Source: Micromonospora alfalfae (GTDB lineage Bacteria > Actinomycetota > Actinomycetes > Mycobacteriales > Micromonosporaceae). From it: DNA of 64,000 bases. The notes under the pieces are model-generated. The model saw nothing but the letters and a program-made list of their open reading frames with translations, was not told the origin of the DNA and searched no databases. Shown here one piece after another: positions 1 through 7,293 of the stretch. Numbering within the stretch: the stretch's first letter is position 1; each line of letters opens with the position of its first letter. Made by a program: the position numbers and the translations under genes. The DNA lies in assembly GCF_022230925.1 (NCBI RefSeq), contig NZ_JAKKFH010000024.1, forward strand, positions 1-64,000, given 5' to 3'.

Positions 1-10
1 CGGCCCGGCC

Positions 11-40
11 CGGCCCGCCCCGGCCCGCCCCGGCCCGCCC
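11..40. repeat. GC-only 10-bp tandem repeat
   Basis: Three exact head-to-tail copies of CGGCCCGCCC, preceded by a degenerate CGGCC stretch that reaches the window edge. It lies directly beside the inverted repeat at 43-114, so the two may be one intergenic element. No coding signal is visible; the left boundary cannot be seen. Confidence 0.8.
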
Positions 41-42
41 CG

Positions 43-114
43 GCGATCTTGCACTTCCTGTCGTCGTTATGCCCTGGTATGTCAGGAATGTCGGGACAGT
101 AAGTGCAAGATCGC
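43..114. repeat. REP-like inverted repeat
   Basis: A perfect 14-bp inverted repeat: GCGATCTTGCACTT at 43-56 and its complement at 101-114. After one mismatch the arms continue for five more matching bases (CTGTC/GACAG). The 44-bp spacer has no ORF. It sits downstream of the minus-strand PEBP gene and could act as a terminator or be a member of a dispersed palindrome family; no second copy was noticed in this window. Confidence 0.75.
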
Positions 115-133
115 GGGAGCTGAGAGGTCCGGG

Positions 134-676
134 TTAGTCCTTGATCTGGTACGTCGGGCGGATTACCGCTCTTGCCACTGTGTGGAACGTCAGGTTGAAG
201 CCGACGTAGGCAGGGCTGGCGTCCGGGGTCAGGTCCAGGCGGTCGACGTCCAGGGCGTGCACGGCGAAGACGTACCGGTGTGGGCGGTCGCCGGGCGGCG
301 GCGCGGCCCCGCCGTAACCCTGCTCGCCATAGTCGTTGCGGACCGAGAACGCCCCGCCGAGGTCGCTGCCCGCCGCGCCGCCAGCCCCGGTGGGCAACTG
401 GGTGACGCTGACCGGCACGTTCACCAGCACCCAGTGCCAGAAACCGCTGCCGGTCGGTGCGTCCGGGTCGTAACAGGTCACCGTGAAGCTCTTCGTCTCG
501 GCGGGGAAATCCGACCAGGTCAGCTGCGGCGAGACGTTGTCGCCCCCGGTGCTGCCATGCGCGTGCCGGGCGTCCATCGGCTCGCCGTTCTGCACGTCGT
601 CACTCGTCAGTGTGAACGACGGCACCGTCGGCAGCAGCTCGTACGGGTCCGGGGCGATCGGTCGTTCCAGGGTCAT
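134..676 (-). CDS. YbhB/YbcL family Raf kinase inhibitor-like (PEBP) protein
   Basis: A 180-residue phosphatidylethanolamine-binding-fold protein, about the usual length of bacterial family members, probably cytosolic as no signal peptide is visible. The family's ligand pocket is recognisable: DPDAPTG at residues 70-76 followed by HWVLVNVP at 81-88, and the C-terminal HRYVFAVHALD strand. The ATG at 676 has an AAGGA about ten bases upstream. The natural ligand of bacterial PEBP proteins is unsettled, so no pathway is assigned. It stands alone, divergent from the small gene at 820. Confidence 0.9.
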   Translation of the reverse strand: MTLERPIAPDPYELLPTVPSFTLTSDDVQNGEPMDARHAHGSTGGDNVSPQLTWSDFPAETKSFTVTCYDPDAPTGSGFWHWVLVNVPVSVTQLPTGAGGAAGSDLGGAFSVRNDYGEQGYGGAAPPPGDRPHRYVFAVHALDVDRLDLTPDASPAYVGFNLTFHTVARAVIRPTYQIKD

Positions 677-819
677 GGGGACGCGTCCTTCCGATGTGCG
701 GAGATACCAGCCCCTTCTTACCCCGCCACGGCCCTCTGGACGACCGGAAGCGCGCGCTGACCGACTGTGGTTTCGCGGAGCTACGTTTGAGTTCGGGCAA
801 AGTTCCGCAGGGGGACATC

Positions 820-975
820 GTGGCCGGCATCTGGCGGGACTTCGCGGTAGCCGTCCTCACCGCGTTCCGCCGCCGGGACGAGCGAGCCATCGCCGACGAA
901 CGCCGACGCGCCGTCGAGCGACTGGCCGACGAGACGATCCGCCGGGAGCGGCGGGCCACCGACCCGCCGGAGTGA
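820..975 (+). CDS. small charged hypothetical protein
   Basis: A 51-residue ORF whose codons almost all end in G or C, unlike the sequence before it, which is why the GTG at 820 was chosen over the longer reading from 694. An AGGGGGA lies a few bases upstream of this GTG. The product is strongly charged and predicted helical, with an RRRDERAIADERRR stretch in its second half, and has no membrane segment. No family is recognised; it might be a short regulatory or nucleic-acid-associated protein. Existence rests on codon bias and the ribosome site only. Confidence 0.45.
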   Translation: MAGIWRDFAVAVLTAFRRRDERAIADERRRAVERLADETIRRERRATDPPE

Positions 976-1026
976 CCGGGACGCGGGGCACCGGACCGCT
1001 TCGCCGTAGGCAGTCAAGATGACCTG

Positions 1027-2229
1027 ATGGGCCGGACTTTCGGGGCACGACCGATGGCGACCCCCGAGACACACCGACCCATTCTGTTCGAGATCTTCTT
1101 CGATCTCGTGTTCGTCTTCGGGCTCATCCGGGTCACCACGTTCATGAGCCAGCGGCCCGCGCCGGTGTCTCTGGTGCAGGGATTCCTCGTACTCCTGCTG
1201 CTCTGGATCTCCTGGCTGGTCTACTCCTGGCTGGGCAACCACGTCCGGATCGATGTCGGGTTGATCCGTGCCGGCGTCACCGTCGCGATGGCGGCAGTCT
1301 TCCTCATCGCTCTCGTCATTCCCGACGCCTGGAGGACCGGACCAGGTACTGCGCAGTCCCGGCTGATCCTGGTGCTGGCCTACGTCGTGCTTCGAGTGGT
1401 CGATCTGGTTCTCTTCCGCTGGGTGGAGACAGGCGACCGGCAGCTGCGCCGGACAATTCGCCTCTACGCCCTCTCCACCGCACTGTCCTGGATTCCACTC
1501 GTCCTCGGTGCAGTGTTCGGCGGCACCGCACAGATCCTGCTCTGGGCGCTGGCCCTCACCATCGACATGGGCGGCGGGGTGGTGTCCTCGATGCTGAGCG
1601 GGTGGCCGGTGCGAAGTCCAAGCCACTTCGCCGAGCGGCACAGCCTCGTGGTGATCATTGCGCTCGGAGAATCCCTGATCTCGGTTGCCGCCGGCGTAGG
1701 GATTGAGCGGATCCGTGGACCGATCCTGCTGGCCGCGCTCCTCACACTGGCTGTCACTGTGTGCCTGTACTGGCTCTACTCCGCGAGCGCGGCAACCTCC
1801 AGGCACGCGCTGACGACGGAGTCCGGGCTGCGGCGGGCCCACGTTGGTGCCGACGCCTACAGCGTTGCCCACTTCCCGGTACTCGCCGGGACCATCTACG
1901 TGGCACTGGGAGTCGAGCAGGTGCTGGCCGGCCTGGCACACGAGGAGTCCCACGGCATCTCGGACTGGATGCCCGCCGTCGCGTTGTTCGGCGGGACCGC
2001 CCTGTTCCTCGCGGGCCGGGCGGCGTTCCTGAGTCTCAGCGTCCGGTGCGTCCGGCCGGGGGAGTTCGTCGCCCCTACTGCGGCGCTGCTGCTGCTCCCC
2101 GTCGGCCGCTACCTGCCCGGCCTGGCCGCTCTCGGCCTGCTCACCGCGTTCCTCGCCGCGCTGCTCAGCTACGAGACGTGGACCAGGCGATCCGCGACGA
2201 ACGACCAGCCAGCGACTTCACCGGAGTGA
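1027..2229 (+). CDS. low temperature requirement protein A (LtrA) family membrane protein
   Basis: A 400-residue polytopic membrane protein with about ten to twelve hydrophobic segments. The N-terminal ELFFDLVFVF-like signature of LtrA proteins is present as EIFFDLVFVF, and a mid-protein HFAERHSLVVIIALGESL stretch carries the family's conserved H-E-R-H and GES residues. LtrA was named from a cold-growth phenotype in Listeria; its molecular activity is not established. The start at 1027 has no clear ribosome site, and the ATG at 1054 (MATPETHRP) is an equally likely start. It ends nine bases from the convergent gene at 2239. Confidence 0.85.
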   Translation: MGRTFGARPMATPETHRPILFEIFFDLVFVFGLIRVTTFMSQRPAPVSLVQGFLVLLLLWISWLVYSWLGNHVRIDVGLIRAGVTVAMAAVFLIALVIPDAWRTGPGTAQSRLILVLAYVVLRVVDLVLFRWVETGDRQLRRTIRLYALSTALSWIPLVLGAVFGGTAQILLWALALTIDMGGGVVSSMLSGWPVRSPSHFAERHSLVVIIALGESLISVAAGVGIERIRGPILLAALLTLAVTVCLYWLYSASAATSRHALTTESGLRRAHVGADAYSVAHFPVLAGTIYVALGVEQVLAGLAHEESHGISDWMPAVALFGGTALFLAGRAAFLSLSVRCVRPGEFVAPTAALLLLPVGRYLPGLAALGLLTAFLAALLSYETWTRRSATNDQPATSPE

Positions 2230-2238
2230 CCGGGCTGA

Positions 2239-2553
2239 TCAACGCGCCCACCCGACGAACCGCTCGAACAGTTCGCCAGCGGCGACGGCGGGCAGCTCCG
2301 TGACCACCACCGCGTGCAGACTGCCCAAGTACATGGACAACCCGATCCGGTCCCGGCCGTACGCCTCGCACAGGCGTACTCGGGCCGGACCGCAGGGCCA
2401 TGGAGTGTCCTGCTCGCAGGTACGGCAGGTCCACTCGGGCCGTCGCGGGATGTGTTGGTCGGCGAGGCGGCTCGCCAAGACACCAACTGCCCGTTGGCCC
2501 TGCGCCGATCGGGCTCTCACGGCCGCCGCGGTGGTGGTGGGGACCTCGCCCAT
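2239..2553 (-). CDS. small cysteine-containing protein (often misnamed flavin reductase in Micromonospora)
   Basis: A protein of 104 residues, or 105 if the GTG at 2556 is used. Its centre reads CRTC...PWPC...C, a set of four cysteines arranged like a small metal-binding or redox motif, followed by a helical half (SMYLGSLHAVVVTEL). From memory, Micromonospora genomes carry many similar proteins with W-x-C-x-x-C and PWPC; their function is unknown to me. Its start overlaps the stop of the 58-residue gene upstream, so the two are translationally coupled. Confidence 0.6.
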   Translation of the reverse strand: MGEVPTTTAAAVRARSAQGQRAVGVLASRLADQHIPRRPEWTCRTCEQDTPWPCGPARVRLCEAYGRDRIGLSMYLGSLHAVVVTELPAVAAGELFERFVGWAR

Positions 2554-2729
2554 CACCGGCCAACACCGGCGTTGAGATATTCGGTGGATCGGCGGTGGGC
2601 TTGAGCCAGCAACCGGGCTCGGGCGGCTTCCTGCTCTGCCTGTTGAATCGCCGGACCGACGGCACCTTCCGGTGCAGAGACCGCCAGTCGCCTAGCTTGG
2701 CGACACAGCAGATTGAACGGCCACATCAT
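2553..2729 (-). CDS. 58-residue hypothetical protein, first gene of a two-gene operon
   Basis: Starts at ATG 2729 (a second ATG follows at once) behind GGGAGGG, and stops at TGA 2553-2555, which overlaps the next gene's start. The product begins MMWPFNLLCRQARRLAV, a short hydrophobic lead followed by a predicted helix rich in Ala, Glu and Arg (AEQEAARARLLAQAHRR). No family is recognised. Translational coupling to the cysteine protein downstream and a palindromic operator upstream suggest a small regulated operon. Confidence 0.6.
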   Translation of the reverse strand: MMWPFNLLCRQARRLAVSAPEGAVGPAIQQAEQEAARARLLAQAHRRSTEYLNAGVGR

Positions 2730-2836
2730 CGCGATGCCCTCCCGTCTCAGGGGCGGCAGCCATCGCCCCTAACCGGGCGACGCGGCACACCTACTGCAAT
2801 CGTGAGAAGACGCTAGGCAACAACGACAGGCGCAAA

Positions 2837-2853
2837 GGGTACGCAGCGTACCC
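2837..2853. promoter_or_regulatory. 17-bp palindromic operator candidate
   Basis: GGGTACGCAGCGTACCC is a perfect 8-1-8 palindrome, 108 bp upstream of the start of the minus-strand small-protein operon. Its size and symmetry resemble GntR- or TetR-type operators; the protein that binds it is not identifiable, and no regulator gene is adjacent. Confidence 0.5.
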
Positions 2854-3020
2854 AGCGACAGGAGGTACCCCTACAGGTCTGGCACCGCGATCCGGCTCTC
2901 CAACTGGATCGCCTCGGCGCGGACCCTGCTCGCCGCGCCGCCTGCCGAGCGCCTCGGTCGTGGATATACGTCTCGCCCCGTCGAACCCGGCGGCTGGCAG
3001 CGGCCGGGCCTCGACTCAGA

Positions 3021-3097
3021 TGATCCACTCGGGTTCGGTGAAATCGGGGTATCCCGAAGCCCCGGACACCCCGACTCCCGGGAAGTCGAGTGGATCA
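3021..3097. repeat. dispersed palindromic repeat, copy 1
   Basis: A 77-bp imperfect inverted repeat. The ends TGATCCACTCG (3021-3031) and CGAGTGGATCA (3087-3097) are exact complements, and inner parts pair imperfectly (an ATCGGGGTATCC-like half against GGACACCCCGAC). The copy at 36465-36539 has the same end sequence, size and inner half-site, so this is a repeated family. It ends five bases from the encoded CCA of the tRNA-Ser gene and may fold behind its 3' end. Confidence 0.75.
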
Positions 3098-3101
3098 AGA
3101 A

Positions 3102-3191
3102 TGGCGGAGGGTGTGGGATTCGAACCCACGAAGACATCGCTGCCTTACCGGTTTTCAAGACCAGCGCCATCGGCCACTAGGCGAACCCTCC
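3102..3191 (-). tRNA. tRNA-Ser (anticodon UGA)
   Basis: A 90-nt class II tRNA on the minus strand. The acceptor arms GGAGGGT and ACCCTCC pair perfectly, followed by discriminator G and an encoded CCA. The anticodon loop reads CTTGAAA, giving UGA, which decodes UCA serine codons. The long variable arm (GCAGCGATGTCTTCGT region) and the T-loop TTCGAATC are typical of tRNA-Ser. The neighbouring repeat abuts its 3' end, and no integrase gene is nearby. Confidence 0.97.
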
Positions 3192-3352
3192 TGGGCCGCC
3201 ACCCGTGGGCGTACGGCCACGCATAGTCTGCCACGGCTCGCTTCGGACGGCCCGGCGTCCCTCCCCGGTGCGCCGGCCAGGCCGTCTGCTCGGTCCACAG
3301 TGGGCTGGAGGGTGCGCCTGCGGCACCCGGTGAGATCGGGAAGACTGGGCCC

Positions 3353-4351
3353 ATGCGAGCCATCACGATTCCGCAGCCCGGTGGACCCGACGCGCTGGTC
3401 TGGGCCGAGGTGCCCGACCCGGAGCCGGGCCCCAACGAGGTGATCGTGGACGTGCGGGCAACCGGGGTCAACCGCGCTGACCTGCTGCAACGGCAGGGGC
3501 ACTACCCGCCGCCGCCGGGCGCGCCAGCGTACCCAGGGTTGGAATGCTCTGGGGTGATCACGGAGGTTGGCGCGGAGGTCGCCGGGTGGGCGGTCGGGCA
3601 GCAGGTCTGCGCGCTGCTGGCCGGCGGCGGGTACGCGGAGCGGGTGGCGGTCCCCGCCGGGCAGTTGCTGCCGGTGCCGGCGTGCGACCCGGTCGACGCG
3701 GCGGCACTGCCCGAGGTGGCCTGCACTGTCTGGTCGAACCTGATCCAGGTGGCGCGGCTGGGCGCGGGCGACACGCTGCTGGTGCACGGCGGCGGCAGCG
3801 GGATCGGCACCTTCGCCGTGCAGTTCGGGGCGGCCCTCGGCGTGACAGTGCTGACCACCGCGCGGGAGACCAAGCACGATCGGCTGCGTGAGCTTGGCGC
3901 GGCACACCTGATCGACTATCGGGAGCAGGATTTCGTCGAGGAGGTCCGGCGGGTCACCGACGGGCGCGGTGTGGACGTCATTCTCGACATCATGGGTGGG
4001 TCCTACCTGGGGCGGAACGTCTCCGCGCTGGCCACCGGCGGTCGGCTCGTGGTGATCGGGATGCAGGGTGGGCGCAAGGCCGAGTTGGATCTCGGCGCGC
4101 TGCTGACCAAGCGGGCGAGTGTCACCGCGACGTCGCTACGGTCCCGTCCGCTCGCCGAGAAGGCGGAGATCGTCCAGGGCGTACGGGACGAGGTGTGGCC
4201 GTTGGTCGAGGCGGGCCGGATCCGGCCGATCGTGGACCGGCGGCTGCCGATGACCGAGGCGGCGCAGGCGCACCGGCTCGTCGAGTCGAACGACCACTTC
4301 GGCAAGGTGCTGCTCACCCGCCCGCCGGGCGGACGCTCGGCAGTCAGCTGA
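3353..4351 (+). CDS. NAD(P)H-quinone oxidoreductase, zinc-independent MDR family (PIG3-like)
   Basis: A 332-residue medium-chain dehydrogenase/reductase expected to reduce quinones or enones with NADPH in the cytosol. The N-terminal GroES-like domain has GVNRADLLQRQGHYPPP, typical of the PIG3/quinone reductase branch, and lacks zinc-ligand cysteine and histidine clusters. The Rossmann domain has HGGGSGIG near residues 143-150. It is convergent with soxR; SoxR regulons in actinomycetes commonly include such reductases, but no SoxR-type site is visible in front of this gene. Its 3' end lies in a 36-bp tandem duplication. Confidence 0.93.
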   Translation: MRAITIPQPGGPDALVWAEVPDPEPGPNEVIVDVRATGVNRADLLQRQGHYPPPPGAPAYPGLECSGVITEVGAEVAGWAVGQQVCALLAGGGYAERVAVPAGQLLPVPACDPVDAAALPEVACTVWSNLIQVARLGAGDTLLVHGGGSGIGTFAVQFGAALGVTVLTTARETKHDRLRELGAAHLIDYREQDFVEEVRRVTDGRGVDVILDIMGGSYLGRNVSALATGGRLVVIGMQGGRKAELDLGALLTKRASVTATSLRSRPLAEKAEIVQGVRDEVWPLVEAGRIRPIVDRRLPMTEAAQAHRLVESNDHFGKVLLTRPPGGRSAVS

Positions 4352-4394
4352 GCGAGCCCGCCGGACGGACGGTCCGCAGTCAGCTGAGCGAGCC
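4321..4394. repeat. 36-bp tandem duplication containing both convergent stop codons
   Basis: Two copies (4321-4358 and 4357-4394) that differ at five positions and share exact GCAGTCAGCTGAGCGAGCC. In each copy GTCAGCTGAG holds a TGA on both strands. The quinone reductase stops in copy 1 and soxR stops in copy 2, so the convergent 3' ends are duplicates of each other. Confidence 0.8.
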
Positions 4395-4853
4395 TGCCAG
4401 CGTCGGATCGTCGGTCGGTCGGGGCAGCACCAGCCGGGCGCCCGGGCCCTCGCCGGCCAGCGTGTCCTCCGGGTTGTTGAGCGTGCAGCGCTGCAATGAC
4501 AGGCAGCCGCAGCCGATGCAGCCGTCCAGGTCGTCGCGGAGCTTGGTGAGCAGCCGGATCCGCTCGTTCAGCCGGCTGCGCCAGCTCGCCGACAGCCGCG
4601 CCCAGTCCTGCGGGCTCGGGGTGCGGGCCTCGGGGAGCGAGTCGAGTGCCTCCCGGATCTCGTCGAGCGAGACGCCGACCTGCTGGGAGATCCGGATGAA
4701 GGCGACCCGACGCAGCTCGACGCGGGCGTAGCGGCGCTGGTTGCCGCCGGTGCGGTCGGCGCGGATCAGCCCGAGTCGCTCGTAGTAGCGCAGCGCCGAC
4801 GGTGCCACCCCGGAGCGGGCGGACAGCTCACCGATCGTCAGTAGATCCGGCAT
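4380..4853 (-). CDS. soxR: redox-sensitive transcriptional activator SoxR
   Basis: A 157-residue MerR-family regulator. An N-terminal winged helix (TIGELSARSGVAPSALRYYE) is followed by a dimerisation helix and the [2Fe-2S] motif C-x2-C-x-C-x5-C, here C112, C115, C117 and C123 in GCIGCGCLSLQRC, which is diagnostic for SoxR. The cluster senses redox-cycling compounds. The ATG at 4853 follows AAGGA by seven bases; a GTG at 4856 is an alternative. A palindromic operator lies between soxR and the divergent transketolase pair. No soxS exists, as is normal in actinomycetes, where SoxR acts directly. Confidence 0.95.
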   Translation of the reverse strand: MPDLLTIGELSARSGVAPSALRYYERLGLIRADRTGGNQRRYARVELRRVAFIRISQQVGVSLDEIREALDSLPEARTPSPQDWARLSASWRSRLNERIRLLTKLRDDLDGCIGCGCLSLQRCTLNNPEDTLAGEGPGARLVLPRPTDDPTLAGSLS

Positions 4854-4863
4854 CACAAGGTCC

Positions 4864-4894
4864 TTGAGTTGAAGTCCACTTCAACTCACACAGT
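4864..4894 (+). promoter_or_regulatory. SoxR/MerR-type operator-promoter in the soxR-transketolase gap
   Basis: GAGTTGAAGT (4866-4875), two bases, then ACTTCAACTC (4878-4887) form a perfect 10-2-10 palindrome. It starts inside a possible -35 TTGAGT (4864-4869), and a weak -10 (CACAGT, 4889-4894) follows after the 19-bp spacing typical of MerR-activated promoters. The expected start of transcription falls at or next to the ATG at 4901, which has no ribosome site, so that transcript may be leaderless. Confidence 0.65.
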
Positions 4895-4900
4895 AGTGGC

Positions 4901-5596
4901 ATGACCACCACACTGCCCACCGACAGCAGCGCCCGACTGCCCGGGCTGATCCGACGACTGACCGGCGACGAGAAGCACGCGCCGAGCGCGCACTCCACCG
5001 TCGACGTGCTCCAGGTGCTCTACGACCGGGTGCTGCGGGTCACCCCCGACACCGCCGACGACCCGGAGCGGGACCGGTTCCTGCTCTCCAAGGGCCACGG
5101 ACCGGCCGCCTACTACGCGGTGCTCGCCGCGCACGGCTTCATCCCGGACGCCTGGCTCGACGACCTGGCCGGGCCGGAGAGCCGGCTCGGCCACCACCCG
5201 GACCGGCTCCTGGTGCCCGGGGTCGAGATCGGTTCCGGCTCCCTCGGGCACGGGCTCGGGCTGGCCGTCGGCACCGCGCTCGGCCTGCGCGCCCAGGGAC
5301 TGCGCAAAGCCCGGGTGTACGTGCTGCTCGGCGACGCCGAACTGGACGAGGGGTCCAACCACGAGGCGATCGCGTACGCGGGAGCGACAGGTCTGGACAG
5401 CCTCACCGCGGTGGTGGTCGACAACGAGTCGGCCAGCCACGGGTGGGCCGGTGGCATCGCCAGCCGGTTCACGGTCAACGGGTGGACCGCCGACACCATC
5501 GACGGCCGGGACCACGAAGCCCTGTACGCGGCGTTGACCGGGCACCGACCAGGACACCCCCACCTGGTGGTCGCCCGCATCGAGAGCAAGGGATGA
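4901..5596 (+). CDS. transketolase, N-terminal (thiamine diphosphate-binding) subunit
   Basis: A 231-residue half-transketolase carrying the pyrophosphate-binding domain. KGHGPAAYYAVLAAHG, the GSGSLGHGLGLAVG turn and the ThDP motif GDAELDEGSNHEA followed by VVVDN are clear. With the next gene it forms a split enzyme that transfers two-carbon ketol units between sugar phosphates, or acts on a related substrate. Split transketolases also occur in specialised pathways, so a role outside the main pentose phosphate route is possible. Its position behind a SoxR-type operator suggests oxidative or redox-cycling control. The ATGA overlap couples it to the next gene. Confidence 0.88.
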   Translation: MTTTLPTDSSARLPGLIRRLTGDEKHAPSAHSTVDVLQVLYDRVLRVTPDTADDPERDRFLLSKGHGPAAYYAVLAAHGFIPDAWLDDLAGPESRLGHHPDRLLVPGVEIGSGSLGHGLGLAVGTALGLRAQGLRKARVYVLLGDAELDEGSNHEAIAYAGATGLDSLTAVVVDNESASHGWAGGIASRFTVNGWTADTIDGRDHEALYAALTGHRPGHPHLVVARIESKG

Positions 5597-6495
5597 CCGA
5601 CATGCGTACCGCCTTCATCGACACCACCACTGCGCTCCTCGACGAGGATCCGCGTACCGCACTGGTGCTGGCCGACATCTCGGCGAGCCAGTTCGCCTCA
5701 GCCGGCCACCGCCACCCGGACCGGGTGCTCAACGTCGGGATCCGGGAGCAACTGATGATCGGGGTGGCCGGCGGGCTCGCCCTGACCGGGCTGCGTCCGA
5801 TCGCGCACTCGTACGCGACGTTCCTGGTGGACCGGGCGTACGAGCAGATCAAGTTGGATCTGGACCACCAGGGCGTGGGCGCTGTCCTGGTCAGCATCGG
5901 CGCGTCGTACGACGGGTCGGCTGAGGGCCGCACCCACCAGTCGCCCGGAGACGTGGCGCTCTTCGACTCCCTCGGTGACGGCTGGACGGTCCGGGTGCCC
6001 GGCCACCCGGACGAGGTGGCGCCGCTGCTGCGCGACGCCGTGACCACTGACGATCCGATCTACCTGCGGCTCTGCGAGCAGCGCAACGCCGAGGCGTACC
6101 CGGGCGCCACCCGACTACGGGTGCTCCGGCGGGGCCTGACGAACGCGCCCCTCGTGGTGGCTGTCGGGCCGATGCTCGGCCCCACGCTGGCGGCGACAGA
6201 GGGAATTGACGTGACAGTGGCGTACACCCACACGCCCCGGCCGCTCGACACGCCCGGGCTGCGGGCGCTCGCCAACACCGACGTGGTGCTTGTCGAGCCG
6301 TACCTGGCGGGAACGTCGAGCGCGCTCGTCAGCCGGGCCCTGGCGGACGTACCGCACCGGCTGCTCGCCCTCGGGGTGGGTCAGACCGACCTGCGGCGGT
6401 ACGGCGATCCGGCCGACCACGCCCGGTGGCATGGGCTGGACGCCGACGGCCTGCGGCGGTCGATCAGCGCGTTCCTGGGGTCAGTTGGCGGCTGA
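5593..6495 (+). CDS. transketolase, C-terminal subunit
   Basis: A 300-residue partner of the preceding gene, starting at ATG 5593 inside its stop codon. It holds the pyrimidine-binding domain, with NVGIREQLMIGVAGGLALTG giving the conserved glutamate that activates ThDP, then a C-terminal transketolase domain from about residue 180 (PLVVAVGPMLGPTLAA). Neither gene alone would be active. The 3' end overlaps the convergent glycosyltransferase gene by 15 bp. Confidence 0.88.
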   Translation: MTDMRTAFIDTTTALLDEDPRTALVLADISASQFASAGHRHPDRVLNVGIREQLMIGVAGGLALTGLRPIAHSYATFLVDRAYEQIKLDLDHQGVGAVLVSIGASYDGSAEGRTHQSPGDVALFDSLGDGWTVRVPGHPDEVAPLLRDAVTTDDPIYLRLCEQRNAEAYPGATRLRVLRRGLTNAPLVVAVGPMLGPTLAATEGIDVTVAYTHTPRPLDTPGLRALANTDVVLVEPYLAGTSSALVSRALADVPHRLLALGVGQTDLRRYGDPADHARWHGLDADGLRRSISAFLGSVGG

Positions 6496-7188
6496 GACGG
6501 CAGGGCGGCGGCGAGCGCGCTCGCGCCCGAGGATCCAGATCGCCTCGACGCCGTCCTTCCAGGTGATCTTCTTGCCCTCTTCCCGGCCGCGCGCCCGGTA
6601 GCTGATCGGCACCTCGTACGGCCGGATCCGGCGACGCAGCAGCTTGCCGGTCACCTCGGCCTCCATGCCGAAGCCACGCGAGCGCACCTGAAGCGACCGG
6701 TAGAGCGCCACCGGCATCAGCTTGAAGCAGGTCTCCAGGTCGCCGATGTACGAGTTGAACAGCACGTTGGCCGCCATCGTGACGCCCTTGTTGCCCATCA
6801 CGTACCAGAAGCTGTAGGCGCTGTGGCTGCCGAAGGTGCGATTGCCGTAGACCACGGTGGCCCGGCCGTCGAGCACCGGGTCGAGCAGCTTGGGGATGTC
6901 CTGCGGGTCGTACTCCAGGTCGGCGTCGAGGATGACCATGTAGTCACCCTCCGCGCTGTCGACAGCCGTCTTGATGGCGGCGCCCTTGCCGGCGTTGCGC
7001 TGGTGGGTGATGACCCGAAGGCGCGCGTCGTCGGCGCGACCGAGGACCTCGCCGGTGCCGTCGCGGCTGCCGTCGTCGACGACTACCAATTCGATCTCGC
7101 AGGGATAGTCAACCGCCAATGCCTGCTTGAGGGCATCCGCGATGCGTTCTTCCTCGTTGTAGACCGGCATGAGGATCGAGAGCTTCAC
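6481..7188 (-). CDS. glycosyltransferase family 2, dolichyl/polyprenyl-phosphate sugar synthase-like
   Basis: A 235-residue GT-A enzyme with LMPVYNEEERI at the N terminus, VVDDGSRDGT, RNAGKGAA and the metal-binding DADLEYDP, like polyprenyl-phosphate mannose or glucose synthases. It lacks the C-terminal membrane domain some relatives have, so it is probably a soluble or peripheral enzyme that loads a sugar onto polyprenyl phosphate. GTG 7188 was chosen because GGAG precedes it by six bases; GTG 7200 adds four residues. The divergent membrane protein at 7294 could be the transferase that uses the lipid-linked sugar. Confidence 0.88.
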   Translation of the reverse strand: MKLSILMPVYNEEERIADALKQALAVDYPCEIELVVVDDGSRDGTGEVLGRADDARLRVITHQRNAGKGAAIKTAVDSAEGDYMVILDADLEYDPQDIPKLLDPVLDGRATVVYGNRTFGSHSAYSFWYVMGNKGVTMAANVLFNSYIGDLETCFKLMPVALYRSLQVRSRGFGMEAEVTGKLLRRRIRPYEVPISYRARGREEGKKITWKDGVEAIWILGRERARRRPAVSAAN

Positions 7189-7293
7189 GGGGATCTCCAC
7201 GGTGGCGGCAACACGTCGGCCATAGCCTAGCCTGGTTAGTTTGTTTACCGCGTACCGCTACCGCTGGGCAGTCGGCGCGGCGGCCTCAGATCA

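Larger units (their letters stand above)
2730..3101. other. gene-poor stretch with operator, possible remnant and palindromic repeat
   Basis: No complete gene is visible. It holds the upstream region of the small operon (2730-2836), a perfect palindrome (2837-2853), a stretch at about 2878-2970 whose plus-strand frame is protein-like (IRLSNWIASARTLLAAP) but has no ATG, GTG or TTG start although AGGAGGT lies at 2860-2866, and the repeat at 3021-3097 that abuts the tRNA. Confidence 0.6.

Noticed and set aside
3102..3191. tRNA-Ser as an integrative-element attachment site
   Set aside because: No integrase, excisionase or direct repeat of the tRNA 3' end was seen on either side.
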